A stretch of 64,000 bases of DNA from assembly GCA_016946835.1 (NCBI GenBank), contig JACVTC010000009.1, forward strand, positions 1,935,001 through 1,999,000, given 5' to 3'. The translations under genes and the position numbers were made by a program. Positions 1 through 15,517 of this stretch are shown here, in pieces. A model generated the notes under the pieces. The model had not been told where the DNA came from. It made no database searches and saw only the letters and a list, made by a program, of their open reading frames with translations. This DNA comes from Neocallimastix lanati (nom. inval.). Lineage: Eukaryota; Neocallimastigomycota; Neocallimastigomycetes; Neocallimastigales; Neocallimastigaceae. The number at the start of each line of letters is the position of its first letter. Positions within the stretch are counted from its first letter, which is position 1.

Positions 1-71
1 AAATTTTTAATTAAAAATATCATACTTATTTTTTTTTTTTTTTATTTTTTTTTATATATATCTTAAAAAAG

Positions 72-151
72 GTGATATTGTTCAAGTTTCATTCAATTTA
101 AGTAAACCTATACCCGAATATTTCTATTCTTTTTCTAAATCCTTTAAATAA
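72..151 (+). CDS. Last exon of an unidentified gene (5' part outside the window)
   Basis: A short stretch of ordinary-composition sequence follows a splice acceptor (run of A ending in AG at 70-71). With a phase-2 carry it reads DIVQVSFNLSKPIPEYFYS, then FSKSFK and TAA at 149-151. The two other forward frames close within about ten codons. The abrupt change from homopolymer to mixed codons is the main support. I do not recognise the protein. It could be the C-terminus of a gene whose upstream exons lie before the window. Confidence 0.45.
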
Positions 152-569
152 TTTAGTTTAAAAAAAAATATTAAGGAGTAATATAATATAATAAAGATTA
201 AAATTAATACTTAAAGGATAATGATAAAAAAAAAAAAAAAAAAAAAAAAAGTAAAAAATAATATAAAATAAAATAAAATAAAGTGATATTAATAATAGTA
301 ATAGCAATCATAAATTTATATATATATAATTTATAATTATAATATAATCATTTTTTTTTATAAATAATTAAAGTATCAATATGTTAAACCCTTTATATCC
401 AAAAGAATAATTTTTAATTAAAGCTTTAAAAAAATTTTTTATATATTAAAAATGAAAAATTATATTAAAAAAAAAAAAAAAAAAAAAATAAACAAAATTT
501 TTTTTTTCTTTTCAAACTATCTTCACTAAATTTATATAGTTAACAGATAAATAAATAATATATGCATAT

Positions 570-605
<36 letters not shown>

Positions 606-1235
606 TTTTAAAAGAGAAAGATAAAGATAAAAAAAAAAATTTTTTTTTTTTTACAATATTATTATATATATAAATTAAAAAATCAAAATTTAAAATAAAA
701 TAAAAAATAAAATAAAATAAAATAAAATAAAATAAAATAATAATGAAAAAAATAATAATAATAATAATAAAGAAATAAAATAAAATAATGAATTGAAATA
801 ATAATAATAATAATAATAATATAATATTATTAAAAAAAAAAAAAAAAAAAAGTTTTATAACTATACATATATTAAATATTCATACTGTGTTTTTTTTTTT
901 TTTTTTTCTAAATAATTTTTTTTTTTTTTATTTATTATATTATATTTTATATATATGAATATGAAACATTGTTTATCTTAAATAAATATTATAAATTTAT
1001 ATTTAATTAGTTACATTTTTCATATATATATATATATATATTTATTTTATATGTGCAAAAACTTTTTTTTCTTTTTCTTTCTTTTTTTTTTTTTTTTTTT
1101 GTTTAATATATATAAAGAAAAAGATTGTTCTGAATAATTAGGAAATTTTATCGTTTTTATTTATAATAATTTATTTAAAAATAAAAAAAAAAAAATAATT
1201 TTTTTTTTTTGTTTGGTTGTACAAAATTTTTAGTT
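152..1235. other. Intergenic, low complexity
   Basis: Poly(A)/poly(T) runs, (TAAAA)n near 690-740, short AAT arrays and (TA)n. I see no gene. It holds the 3' flanks of the partial gene on the left and of the cyclophilin gene on the right. Confidence 0.8.
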
Positions 1236-1770
1236 TTAGTTTTTCTTTTCTTTAATTTCACCACAGTCAACAATTTCAACTGGTTCGGTAGTAGCACCAG
1301 ATTGAGAACCACATTCTGTTAAATTAATTATCAATAACAATATAATTATTATATGGTAATAATAATAATAATAATAATTAATATAATTATTTTATAATTC
1401 ATAGAAGGAAATAATAATAATCATTTAGAGTTCATTATTATTTAATGATATTTAAATTAAATATTTCTTTTTTAAAGATATACATATATATATATATAAA
1501 TTTATTTAAAATTAATTAAAACTTACTTTCAATCATATCAAGAATTTCTTCACCAGAAGTTAACTTTCCGAAAACTACATGATGACCGTTTAACCATGGA
1601 GTTTGAGTGAAAGTAATGAAGAATTGAGAACCATTAGTATTTGGACCAGCATTAGCCATACTTAATAAACCCTTACTATCATGCTTAAATTTGAAATTTT
1701 CATCCTTGAATCTTTAATAAATTAATATAAAAATATATTCAATAATTAAATTAAATTAATATCTTTCCTT

Positions 1771-1850
<80 letters not shown>

Positions 1851-2247
1851 GTATTAAAAATTATATATAAGTTTATATTCATATATACCTGAAACCATAG
1901 ATACTTTCACCACCTTTAATTTAGTTTTATATATATTCATTACAAAATTACAAAATTTTTTTTAAATTAATTTATTTGTATATTAATATTAATTTACTAC
2001 ATTTTCTTATTATTTTTTTTTTCTTAATTACCTCTGCCATCACCCTATAATATAATTAATAATATATATATATCAATAATAATGATAAAATAAAATAAAA
2101 AAAAAAAAAAAAAAAAAAATTGAGAATTCACATTTTCAATTCTTTTTAAATAATAATTAATTATTAATAAATGTAAAGATATGGTATGCTTACGTGAGTG
2201 AAATCACCACCTTGAGCCATAAAACCTATTTTACATTTAATTTAAAA

Positions 2248-2279
<32 letters not shown>

Positions 2280-2757
2280 GTATAAAAGTGTATTAAACAT
2301 CTAATTCCTTATTTATATAATAGTGCCTCTTTTTTTTTTTTTTTTTAATTTTTTTTCAAATAATAAAAAATTAAAAAATAATAAAAATTTAATTTATTAA
2401 TTACCTGGAATAACTCTGTGGAATTTAGTACCCTTGTAGTGAAGTGGTTTTCCTAAAAGTCCTTTTCCCTTTTCACCAGTACTTTTTTTTTTTTTAAATA
2501 AATAAAATTTAAGAAAAAGAGCATACACAAAAAAAAAAAAAAAAAAAAAAAGATTAATTTTATTTATAAAAATCTTTCAAATATATCTTTTTTAAATTTA
2601 TTTTTTTATTATTATTTAAAAAAAATTACCATAAAGAACGGAAGTTTTCGGAAGTAATTGGTGTATCCTTAAATAAGGAGAAGATCATACGACCAGCCTT
2701 CTTATTTTTGATAGCAACATCAAAAAATACTTTTGTAAGAGATTTTGGATCGGCCAT
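1236..2757 (-). CDS. Peptidyl-prolyl cis-trans isomerase, cyclophilin A type
   Basis: Cyclophilin, a proline isomerase of protein folding, probably cytosolic because there is no signal peptide. Seven exons on the minus strand: 2757-2630, 2481-2405, 2225-2194, 2044-2032 (13 nt), 1913-1889, 1711-1527 and 1315-1236. Joined, they give 179 residues. Seen: start [14 protein letters not shown], then [23 protein letters not shown] with the catalytic Arg, [25 protein letters not shown], and [12 protein letters not shown] with the Trp that binds cyclosporin. A short insertion after CTGEKG ([13 protein letters not shown]) matches the divergent-loop cyclophilins. All active-site residues I can check are present. 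It is divergently transcribed from CWC15, with about 330 bp between the two start codons. The 13-nt exon is forced by the frame and is easily missed by gene finders. Confidence 0.95.
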
Positions 2758-3086
2758 TTTCTATAAGTCAAAAAAAAAAAAATTTTTTTTGTCTATATTC
2801 TTTTTTTCTTTTTTTTTTTTTTTTTTTTAATCAAACTTTTATTAAATTTTATGGTAATAAAATCACGTGTTTTCGTATAAAAATTCATTAAAATAAAAAA
2901 ATATATATATAAATATATATATATTTTATTTGTAACTATTATTTTTAATATTTATTTTTTTTAACTGAAATTTTTTATTTTTTATTTTTTATTTATTTTT
3001 TTTTTTTTTTTTAAATATATAATTGTTAATTTTAATTAACCTTAAAAATTATAGTTTGAATAAAAGAATATAAAAGTTAAATCAAA
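2758..3086. promoter_or_regulatory. Shared promoter between cyclophilin and CWC15, with CACGTG
   Basis: The 329 bp between two divergent start codons is T- and AT-rich and contains a single perfect CACGTG palindrome at 2864-2869, the E-box core bound by fungal bHLH factors. It is one of very few GC-bearing words in the interval. Function is inferred from position only. Confidence 0.4.
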
Positions 3087-5007
<1,921 letters not shown>

Positions 5008-6388
5008 TCTAAATTACTGTTTTTGGACAAAAAAATATATTCAAGTTCTTATTTATTATTTTTTTTTTCTTTAATTTCTAATTTCTTTATTTAACTGTAT
5101 GATGATATTAAATAAATCAATAATAAATTAATATTTATTTCTTAAAATTTTATTTTTTAAAAAAATAAAAATAAAGATTGCTATTTGTATACCATATATA
5201 TATATATATATTAACTAAATATCAAATAATAAATGTTTATAAACTTTTATATTTATTCATATACTAACAAATAAATAAATAAATAAGTAAATAAATAATA
5301 GCAATACTTAAAATTTTGAATTAATTTCAAATTATTATAAAAATATTGTATTTTAATTTTAAGTTCTTTTAATTCTTAAAATATTTATATTAAGTTTATT
5401 AATAAAATAATTCAAAATAAAATTCAATTATATTTTAAATTATTAAAATGGATTGTTCATTTCTTACATTGCATTTCAACAAAAAATATATAAACAATAA
5501 TGAAAATCTATAAATATATATGAAATAAATTATATACTTGAAAAGACATAAAACAATATTTTTATTTTGAGTAATAATGAAAGTTTAAGAAAAATAATAT
5601 TATACACACAATTATTAAGTTTATCAAGTTTTAGGAAAAAAAATTTTTTTTTTTTTTGATAATAAATATACAATTAATTTTTCTTTTATTCGATGTATAT
5701 GATATTATTTTCTCTCTTTATATAAAATTAAAGTACATTTGATATTCATAGCATTAAAATTAATATTCAAAAAAACTTTATTAAAATAAATCATTGAGGT
5801 TCCCTTTATATATATATAAATTTCCTTCTTAAATTACCTTTTAGAATGATACTTATATAACTTTCGATATCTCTTTCAATTTTTTTTTTAATCATTTTTT
5901 TAATGTTCAAAATTATTCTCAATTGTTCTTATTATTATAATTATTAATTTGTTCATTTAAAAAAAAAAAAAAATAAATATACTTTTGGATTTTTTTTTTA
6001 TAATTATTAATTTATTAATTTAAACATTTTACTTTTTATATTACAAACTTCTACTAAAAAAAAAAAAAAAGAAAAAAAAGGAAAAAAAGGAAAAATAAAA
6101 ATAAAAAATAAAAAATAAAGGATTATTAATAATAATAATTTGAATTTAATTTAAATTATATTTCAAAAGATAACCTTTTATTAATTTTACGATTTATATT
6201 ATATAAACTTATACACCAGAAAAAAGAAACATCAAAGGATTATTTAAAATTAATCTTATTAATTAAATTTTTATCCTAATAAACTTTAATTAAACTATTT
6301 TTTTTTTTTTTGGTTTATATATTTTATATTATAATTTTTTTTATTCCAAAATAATAATAAAGTTATATAATAATTATAATAATTAATT

Positions 6389-6427
<39 letters not shown>

Positions 6428-6670
6428 AATCCTTGATAGTAATCTTAATAAATAAAGGTCTTTATTAATATCATTTATATCTTAATTATCATAGACCAGT
6501 AGTAGATATATAAAGTTAGATGTACCTTTAGGAAACATTTGTCAGGTCTATTATAGGTAAGATATCTTTTATAGATTGTATGGAAAAAAAATTATTATAA
6601 TAGGTAATCTTTTACTCTGGTTTAAATATTAGTAAAATATCATTTGTTTTGTATTTAAAAAAAAAAAAAA

Positions 6671-6730
6671 ATTCAAGAGATTTATAAAATTAAACTTTTA
6701 CTAAAAATTTCTTGGTAAATCCCTTGAATT
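6671..6730. repeat. Imperfect inverted repeat
   Basis: AATTCAAGAGATTTA on the left faces TAAATCCCTTGAATT on the right: 15-nt arms with one mismatch and a spacer of about 30 nt. It stands out in a region otherwise made of homopolymers. It could be a tiny mobile-element end pair or chance. Confidence 0.5.
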
Positions 6731-6777
6731 TCTGATTCCTTCTCATATTTTATCATTTTTATAAAACATATTACCAT

Positions 6778-6779
6778 AT

Positions 6780-6870
<91 letters not shown>
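6778..6870. repeat. (TTTA)n microsatellite
   Basis: About 90 bp of pure TTTA tetranucleotide repeats in intergenic DNA. Confidence 0.95.
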
Positions 6871-7649
6871 TATAATATTTATACTTTAATTAAAAAATTT
6901 AGGTTAATTCTATGAAAATTTATTTTAATTATTTTTTTATTTCTAAATAATTATTCATTTTTTTTTTTTTTTTTTATTTTATTTTATTTTAATTATAGTA
7001 ATTTTTCAATTCCATTATTATATAATTATGTATAATCATGTATTATGATATTTTTTTTTATATTTGTTCATTTTTTAAAATATATATATTAAATAAATAA
7101 AAATTATAAAAGTACATAGTTTTTACTCTAAAAAAGATGTTATTGGAATTAATATATTATTACTGTAACTATTATAATAATACTACATTATAATTGTTTT
7201 ATTAAGATATTTATTTTTTAAAAAAAAAAATGTTATTATATTTTTTAATATAAATATATATAATATCAAAAAATTATAATGGAATTTAAAAAAAAATATT
7301 TTTATTTTCTCATTTTTCTCTTATATTTAGCAAGGAAATGAAATATTTATAAAAACTTTAATTCTACATTGTAAAATTAATTATATAATTTATTTACTAT
7401 ATTTATAAATTATCATATAAAATATCAGTAAACTCTATTTATAAATATTATATAATTTACCTTTTTCTAGTTTTCTATAATATCCATTATTAATTTAATA
7501 TAATACTATATTAAAAAAAAAAAAAAAATAAAAATAAAATCAAATATAATTATTTGATTCAATATTATACATTATACATTTATCATTTCTAAGACCATAA
7601 TTATTAACTTTATATTTTAATTATTTTATAATAAATAATTTATTAAGTA

Positions 7650-7683
<34 letters not shown>

Positions 7684-8056
7684 AAATATTTAATATTAAA
7701 AGAGTATAAAGAAAAAAAAAAGTATAATTTCCGTATTTAATGGATCATATATCAATTCTATTATTTTAATATTAAATGAAGCAATAAGTAAATTGTATAT
7801 ATGCTTATCAAAATAGAAATATTATGACAAAAGCACCAACAATAAATAATTCATACGAATAATAATAATTAATTATTTTTAATACTGAACATTCATATAT
7901 ACAATACTTTTAAATTTTTTTGTAGTATATTAAAAAAAAAATAAAAAAAAAAAAAAGTGGATTTTTGATCATTACAATATTTCATATTGTAATAAACCAT
8001 TATATATTATATATATAATTATCATATCATAGTATATATAAGAACAATAAATAAAT

Positions 8057-9396
8057 ATGAATATTATTAAAAAATTAAAAAAGAGTAATAAAGTTGCTTC
8101 AAAAAATGAAATAGGTATATACTTTTTTTTTTTAAAAAAAAATAAAAAATCATAAATATAAATATATATTAAAATTGAGTGTGAAGAATCATTAATATAA
8201 TTAATATTAATATTTTAAAAGATGAGAAATTAGAAATTGATGGACTGGAAGAAAGATTAAATCTAAAAATTTTACTTCTTGGTATATTTTAATATATATA
8301 TATATATATATATTTTTATATATATATTTAATTCGAAATATTTTTTAGAATAATATACATAATGCATTTAACAATATTCATATAAATATATATGAATATA
8401 AATATATATAAATAAAACTATATATATGTATACATATATCTACATATACATGCATCCATATATATTAAAGGCTCGGGTGAGTCAGGAAAAAGTACAGTTT
8501 TAAAGCAATTGAAGCTTATAAATAAAATTGAATTAGAGAATGATGAATTGCTGGAATATAAAAATGGATTAAGAAGAAATGTATTACAATGTATGAATAT
8601 ATTAACAGGACAACTAAAACCTCATGAACTTGAATATGAAAAACCAGAATCACAAGTAAATAGAATGGATAATAGTACTATAATTATTATTATTTTAGTA
8701 TTCTTTTTTTTTTTTTTTTTATTAGTATTATTTATTATTTTTATTGTTATTGTTATTATCATTGTTATTATTAATTTTATTATCATTATCAATATCATTA
8801 TTATCATTATCATTATCATTATTATTATCATTATTATTATTTCAATAATATTATTTTCTCTTTAAATAATTAACTTATTAGAATATCAAAAAAAAAAAAA
8901 AAAATGGATGAATTAATTATATAAATATATTTTAAAAAATATTTTTAATTAATAAAAACATATTATAAAAATAGGACCTTGCACTTTTACTTAAAAAAGC
9001 CGAAGAACAATATTTAAATGAGGATAATAGCTATTTTACCAGCGAAGTGGCATCTGCAATTAATTTTTTGTGGACTAATGAACCTTCTATAAAAAAAGTA
9101 TGGGAAAAAAGAAATAATTTTTGGATTATGGATGCTGCATATTAGTAATTATTACTAATATATTAAAATAATTATTTTTTTATTATTTAACAAGAAAAAT
9201 ATTTATTAATAAATATTATGATTAAACTGTGAAGTATTAAAATATTTATTAATTTTTTTTTTTTTTTAAACTTGTTCATTTATAATATTAATAATACATT
9301 TAATGATAATAATTATATTATTAAAAGTTATTTTGATAATGTAATGAGATTTGTTGATGATGATTTTGAACTAACGGAAGAAGTATGATAATTTTT

Positions 9397-9438
<42 letters not shown>

Positions 9439-10907
9439 AAAAAACAAATACAATTAAATTTTATTTTAACAAATAACAACATAAAAAAAAAAAAAGTAGC
9501 AATTTATTTAATATCTATTATAATATCATAATAATTTATTAATAATTATCTAGGATTATGTTATGTCTAGAATTATGACAACTGGTATTATTTCAACAGA
9601 AATTAGTATTCCTCCATTAAAATATACGTATGGAATTATTAAATATTATAAAAAAAAAAAAAAAAATGAATATTTTAATAAAATATTTAAGATGTATTTA
9701 TAATAATATATTATACAATTGAAATTATATATATTTAAATTTTAATTTTACATATAATTTCAATTATAATAACATTTAGGGTAATTGATGTGGGTGGTCA
9801 AAGAAATGAAAGGTTAATTGAAAACTTTACCTTTTTTTTTTATTAGTATTATTATTTTTATTTTATTTAATTTTATATTATATTATATTATATTATATAA
9901 TTTTATTTTATTTTTAAATTAATTTAATATATTATAGTAAAAAAAAAAATTGTATACAAATATTAATAATTTAGTATTTATATTTATTTATTTTTTATTT
10001 AAATATATATATTTATATATTTATACTTATATTAATTTAAAATTGATATTTGTTAGACGTAAATGGCTTCATTGTTTTGATAACGTTAGTGCTCTTTTAT
10101 TTATAGTAAATTTAAGTGGTTACAATTCAGTGTTATTTGAAGATAATAGTGTAAATAGAATGAAAGAATGTTTTGATCTCTTTAAGCAAACGGCAAATAA
10201 TGAAATATTTAAAAACACCCCTATTTTTTTACTATTTAATAAAAAGGACTTATTTGAAGAAAAAATAAGAACAGATTCAATAAATATTTGTGAAGAATTT
10301 GCAGACTACACAGGTAATATTATAAAATAAATAAACCAACATTAATAATAATATGCAATTATTAATATTTTTTTTTTATTACATATACACATATATGTAT
10401 GTGAAAATTAATTTAATCATTTTAATAGGTTCAGGAGATTTAATGGATTCTTTAAGTTTTATTGAAAAAAAATTCAAGGTAAAGTTTCAATTAATTTTTT
10501 TTTTATATGTCATTTAAATAGATATTTTATTTTTTATATATAAATTAAAAAATATAAATATATTAAAAAACAAAATTTTTACTTATATTAATAATATTTG
10601 TGAAAATAGAGTGCAATAAATAATGGTGATCCAGACAGAATCCAAGTTTTTCATATAGCAGCAAGATTCAAACGTGATATAAAAGTAAGTATATGTATAT
10701 TTTAATTTAGGTATTTGAGTAAAAAATAAAAAATGAAATAAAAAAAAAAAATTAGTAATTAAAAAATATATTTTTTTGTAAATATAATACTAATAGACAA
10801 CATGGGATGATGTTGTTTCAAAATTAAAAGATATGAAAAAGAAGGAAATTGAAAGTATTATTAAAGAATTAAAATCAAAAAATGTGGATACATTTTCTTC
10901 ATCTTAA
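8057..10907 (+). CDS. Divergent heterotrimeric G-protein alpha subunit
   Basis: GTP-binding signalling subunit. Eleven exons: 8057-8114, 8222-8281, 8471-8655, 8975-9144, 9328-9382, 9554-9627, 9780-9812, 10057-10313, 10429-10478, 10610-10684 and 10797-10907, giving 375 residues. Seen: P-loop LLGSGESGKST, alpha-helical domain exons ending WIMDAAYYYFDN, switch I SRIMTTGI with the catalytic Arg and Thr, switch II DVGGQRNERRKWLHCF with the catalytic Gln, and NKKDLF for guanine recognition. The usual TCAT box is degraded to HIAAR, keeping the central Ala. The N-terminus MNIIKKLKK lacks Met-Gly, so there is no myristoylation site; it is basic instead. The C-terminus ends NVDTFSSS rather than the usual receptor-contacting tail. 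GTPase residues look intact, so I read it as a functional but unusual paralogue. Confidence 0.9.
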
Positions 10908-11163
10908 ACTAAATAATAAAAATCAATTTAGAAAAAAAATTATATATATGAAAAAAAATAAAAATAAAAATTATATATATAAATGTATATTATCATTATT
11001 ATCGTAATTATATTAAAATAATTTAAATATTACATAGAAATATTTATTAAATATATATATACTCCAAATAAATATATATATAAATAATTAAATTATAATT
11101 TAAAATAATAATAAAAAATACTATAAATATATATATATATTTTAATATAATTAAAATAGTATA

Positions 11164-11205
<42 letters not shown>

Positions 11206-13164
11206 CTATATCGTTTTAATAAAATTTTCAAATAAATAACTATATAATATAAAAACTAATTTTTAAAAACTATTATAATAATAATAAAAATAATATGTAT
11301 ATATAAATTTAATTACTATTAATTAAATATATTAATATTTATTATATAAAAATAATAAATCAAACTATAAATTATAATACAATAAATTATAATTTATATT
11401 ATAATAAATATATAAATAGAAAAAAAAAGAAAAAAAAAAAAAAAAAGAAATAAAAAATAAAAATAAAAAAAATAATAATATTATTATATATAGATCATGG
11501 ATTGAATAATAATAGTATATATTGATTTAAAAATCAAAATTATTAATTCGAAATTAAATTTGAAACTTCATTGAAATAAAATAGTAAAGATATATATTTA
11601 CGTATATAATGTTAATTTCATTTATTCTGACAGTTTTAAAATTATTTTAATGAAATTATTACTTTCATTTTTGTATTATTATTTCAATCTATTAGTAATG
11701 ATAAAGTGATATTATTTCTTACTTGTAATATTTCATATAATGTTATGTTATGCTGTAATTATTATTACCTAAATATTAAAGATAATAATTATTTATTATC
11801 TTTAATATTTAGGTAATAATATTTAATTTTTTTTTTTTTTTTTTTTTTTTTGATTCATTTTGTTATATAGGATTATAAGTGAAAATGAATCTTCTATCTT
11901 AAATAAAAAAAATACATTAAATTAAAAAAACCAAAAAATAATATTTCATTATTGGTATAGTAGTAGGGATGGTCGTTATTATTCATTGCTATATATTATC
12001 TATAAGTGTTTAAATATATAAATAATCTCTTACATATAGCACAGTTAAAGTAAATATGGACTTTGAAAATATTTTTTTAAAAAAAAATAGTTTAATAATA
12101 AAATAAAATTTATATATATATATTAAAAAATGAATTATTAATGCTATCATTTTTTATGCATTTTTCTTAAAAATGTTATTATTATAAAAAAAAAAGATAT
12201 TAAAAATGGTAATTATTAAAATAATTATTTAAATGAAAATCAAATATTTAAAATTAATGAATAATTTTTTTGAGAGAAAATTCTCAGAAATAATTTAATA
12301 TTTAGAAAATTCAGATATATAATTATCATTGTTATTATTTTACAATATAATATACAATTTTTTTTTTATTCAGAAATATAAATAATAATTTATTTATTTT
12401 TTAAAACATAAACAATATTCAAATAAATATTTTTAATTATTAAAACTAAACATAAAAATGTTTTTTTATTGTAAAGAATAATACTTTGGCACAAAAAAAA
12501 AATAAAATAAATATATATAAAATAATATATATATGTAATTGAAAAAGGAAAAATGGGTTAAAATTAGAAAATTTTAATAAAAAAAAAAAAAAATATTGCT
12601 TAACCATTGAAAATAATATCAATTGATAATGTACTTAATAATATATGTTAAATTACTGAACTACATCAAATATCCTACAAAACGTTATTATAGGACTATT
12701 ATTAGCAAATTTAATAAATTTATAATTATATATGTCAATATATAACAATATTTTTCCTATATAATATTAATTTTAAAGTATAGATTAGAAAGTTTATATT
12801 TTTATTCTTATTTTTAATTCTATATTTATTTTATTTTACTTTATTATATTTTATTATTGTCTTATATAAATAAATAAATAAATAAAAAATAAAAAAAGAA
12901 AAAAAAAATTAATAAATACACATATATAATTATTTAAAAAATTAAATAAACCAATGTTATTCATTTTTCCTAACATTTCTTTTATTCTTCTTTTCTAATG
13001 AATTAAATTAATTGAAAATAATTGAAAATGAATAAATAAATACTAAATAATAATGATAAATATTTTATGATTTCATTTCTTTTAAATAAAAAATTTTTTT
13101 TTTTTAGGTTCTAATAGTATCTTATTTAAAAAAAAAAAAAATGAAATTTTAAATAATATTATTT
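10908..13164. other. Intergenic, 2.2 kb
   Basis: AT-rich spacer between two convergent genes. The only structure I see is the long perfect hairpin at 11760-11821; the rest is homopolymers, (TA)n and short AAT runs. Confidence 0.7.
11760..11821. repeat. Perfect 29-bp-arm inverted repeat (hairpin)
   Basis: ATTATTACCTAAATATTAAA continuing to 11788 is matched perfectly by its reverse complement at 11793-11820, with a 4-nt loop at 11789-11792. One extra T/A pair at 11760/11821 makes the arms 29 bp. The arms contain CC/GG and are not simple repeats. It lies in mid-intergenic DNA with no gene close by, so it could be a transcription end, a MITE-like fold-back or a replication/extrusion artefact. 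Confidence 0.85.
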
Positions 13165-13366
13165 TTAATTGCTTTGGTTTAATTGAGCTAATGATCTCTT
13201 AAGAACTTTGCATTTTTCAATTAAAACTTTAACAGCATCTGGTAATAAACGTTGTGGTGGAATTGCTCCAACAGATTCAACGTTGACTAATTTAAATTAT
13301 ATATGATGAATCAAAAAATAATATATATATATATAAATATAAATAAATTATTTATAGAAAATTTAG

Positions 13367-13402
<36 letters not shown>

Positions 13403-13893
13403 TTTTATGATTTTAATCTATTTCATATTTATACATTTTAACGATAGAATTACTTACAAATAAAATGATCTCTAATTCTAGTTAAAACAACTTTATCCTT
13501 GAATTCAGGATGACGTAAACATTCACGACTAACAGTATCTTTTCTTGGATTTACAACACGAGCTTCCTTTTCTCCATCTATTAAATAATATTAATATATT
13601 AATACAATTATTTATTATTTGTACATGTATGGTTAAATTTAGTAAATATATAATTTTCCTAATTTTTTATATATAATAATATTATTTTATTAAATATTAA
13701 TTATACCTTTGTTAGTAAAAACTTCAACAACACCTTCAGGGAAACACTTTTGGAATTTCTCAGCATCTTTACCAAGAATTGGACTTTTTATTTGAATATC
13801 TGGAAGTAATCTATATGAAGCAGTAGCTTTTTATTATATATTAATCCAATTAAATTTAATTAAATTATATTTATTATTATTAATATTAACAAA

Positions 13894-13939
<46 letters not shown>

Positions 13940-15517
13940 AGTAATTCTTACATTTATATTATTCATTAAATTTTAAATGTAAAATGTATTAATTTTTTTG
14001 ATATTTTACCAACTGGAGAGAATTTAGCATGATCTTTTCCGATGCCTTTAACGCAATGTAATTCTAAATCAATTTCCTTTTAATTTAATAATGATAAATA
14101 ATAAATTGATGTTATTAAGTATTCTAGGTATATATTCATTATAAATATTTTTTTTTTAAATTAATATAAATTTAAATTAAATATATACTTGTTTTGGTCT
14201 AAGCTTAGTAATTAAAATATCATCGTAAACTGGTCTTGGTGGATTATTTTTAAAGAATTCTTCTTGACGACCTTGAGGTGACCAAACCATTTGACCAGAA
14301 TAAACTTATCATTTATATATATATATTAATTATATTTTAAAAAAATGTTTTATATTAAATATGATAAGCTTAAATTTTTCAAAATGAACATTAATTTTTC
14401 TCTTTTGAAATTAATATATACCTGATGAATTCTCATACAATTCAGAAGGTTCTAAAGAATCATCTTTTGGAACACCCTTCTTATGTGTACATTTTACTTG
14501 TAATTTAAATACAATTGTATCAGCATCAGTTGGACCTTGGGTATTTCCATTTTTTTGAGCGGTTTCTTTATTTGTTAATACATTATTGTTTTAAAATTTC
14601 ATTTATTTATTTATCAATAATCAATAATTATTTTTGATTCGAATTGAATATTGATTTTAAATATAAAATTTTTTAATTTCAATTCAATTCATTTTATTTT
14701 ATTTTTTAATATATATATATATATATAATTTTTAGATTTTTTATAGTAAATCATAAAATTATATTTTAAATTATATTTTATTTTTACCCCAACGGAAACT
14801 AAAATCATTTGGATCTGCTTTAATTGGAATAAGACCTAATCTGTGTGCAAGTACTTCATCATGCATAATAGATGTATTATTTAAAATGAAAACATCTTCA
14901 ATTGCCATAGAAGGAACCTTTAATAAATTATATTTCATTTTTAAATAATTGAATTAATATATAATGGTATATCCAAGAAAAAGTATAAAATGATTTTATT
15001 AATAAATGTTATTACTTCAGCAATTAAAATTCTTCTGAATGCATTAGCAATAGCTGCATCGATACCAATTAAGTCAAATTCAATGTTTTCTTTTGTTAAT
15101 TCTGATATTACAACTTTGAAACTCTATAAATTGAATTTTTAATAAAATTTTAAAATGTAAATTTTGAAAAATAATATAAATTTCAAATTAAAATTTATTT
15201 TAAAAAATACTTTTAAATATAAAGTATATTAAATAAATATTAAATTATAATGGATTTCTTAAAACAAATATATATATAAAAAATATTAAATTACTTTTCT
15301 AAATTTTTCAATATCCCAAGAATCATCAACACCTGGAAAAGTGCCAGGTACATCCATTGATGAAACCTATAAAATTTTATGATTTCCATATTATTATAAT
15401 TTAGTGATAGAATTTTTTTTTTAATTATATTTATATAATATAATTAACATTTACACTATACACACGGTCACTTTCTAAAACAACTCTATTTTTTAAAAAC
15501 TCTAAATCTGATGCCAT
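13165..15517 (-). CDS. RPC40: DNA-directed RNA polymerases I and III subunit AC40
   Basis: AC40 (human POLR1C) dimerises with AC19 as the alpha-like assembly platform of RNA polymerases I and III in the nucleus. Ten exons on the minus strand encode about 353 residues. Seen in order: [11 protein letters not shown] start; [31 protein letters not shown] and [10 protein letters not shown], the alpha-motif of the dimerisation domain; [20 protein letters not shown]; an insert domain with [13 protein letters not shown]; the [14 protein letters not shown] and ATASYRLLP stretch typical of AC40; and the C-terminal helix ending LAQLNQSN and TAA. Length fits the family (about 335-350). Introns are short and AT-rich throughout. 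Two ATTGG words lie about 190-230 bp upstream of the start. Confidence 0.95.

Larger units (their letters stand above)
5008..8056. other. Intergenic, 3 kb, AT-rich
   Basis: No coding frame that I can support. It holds homopolymer runs, an about 90-bp (TTTA)n array at 6778-6870, a mirror-like TAA/TTA palindrome near 7650-7682 and an imperfect inverted repeat at 6671-6730. The segment 6420-6600 has slightly higher complexity but no frame or motif I recognise. Confidence 0.7.
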
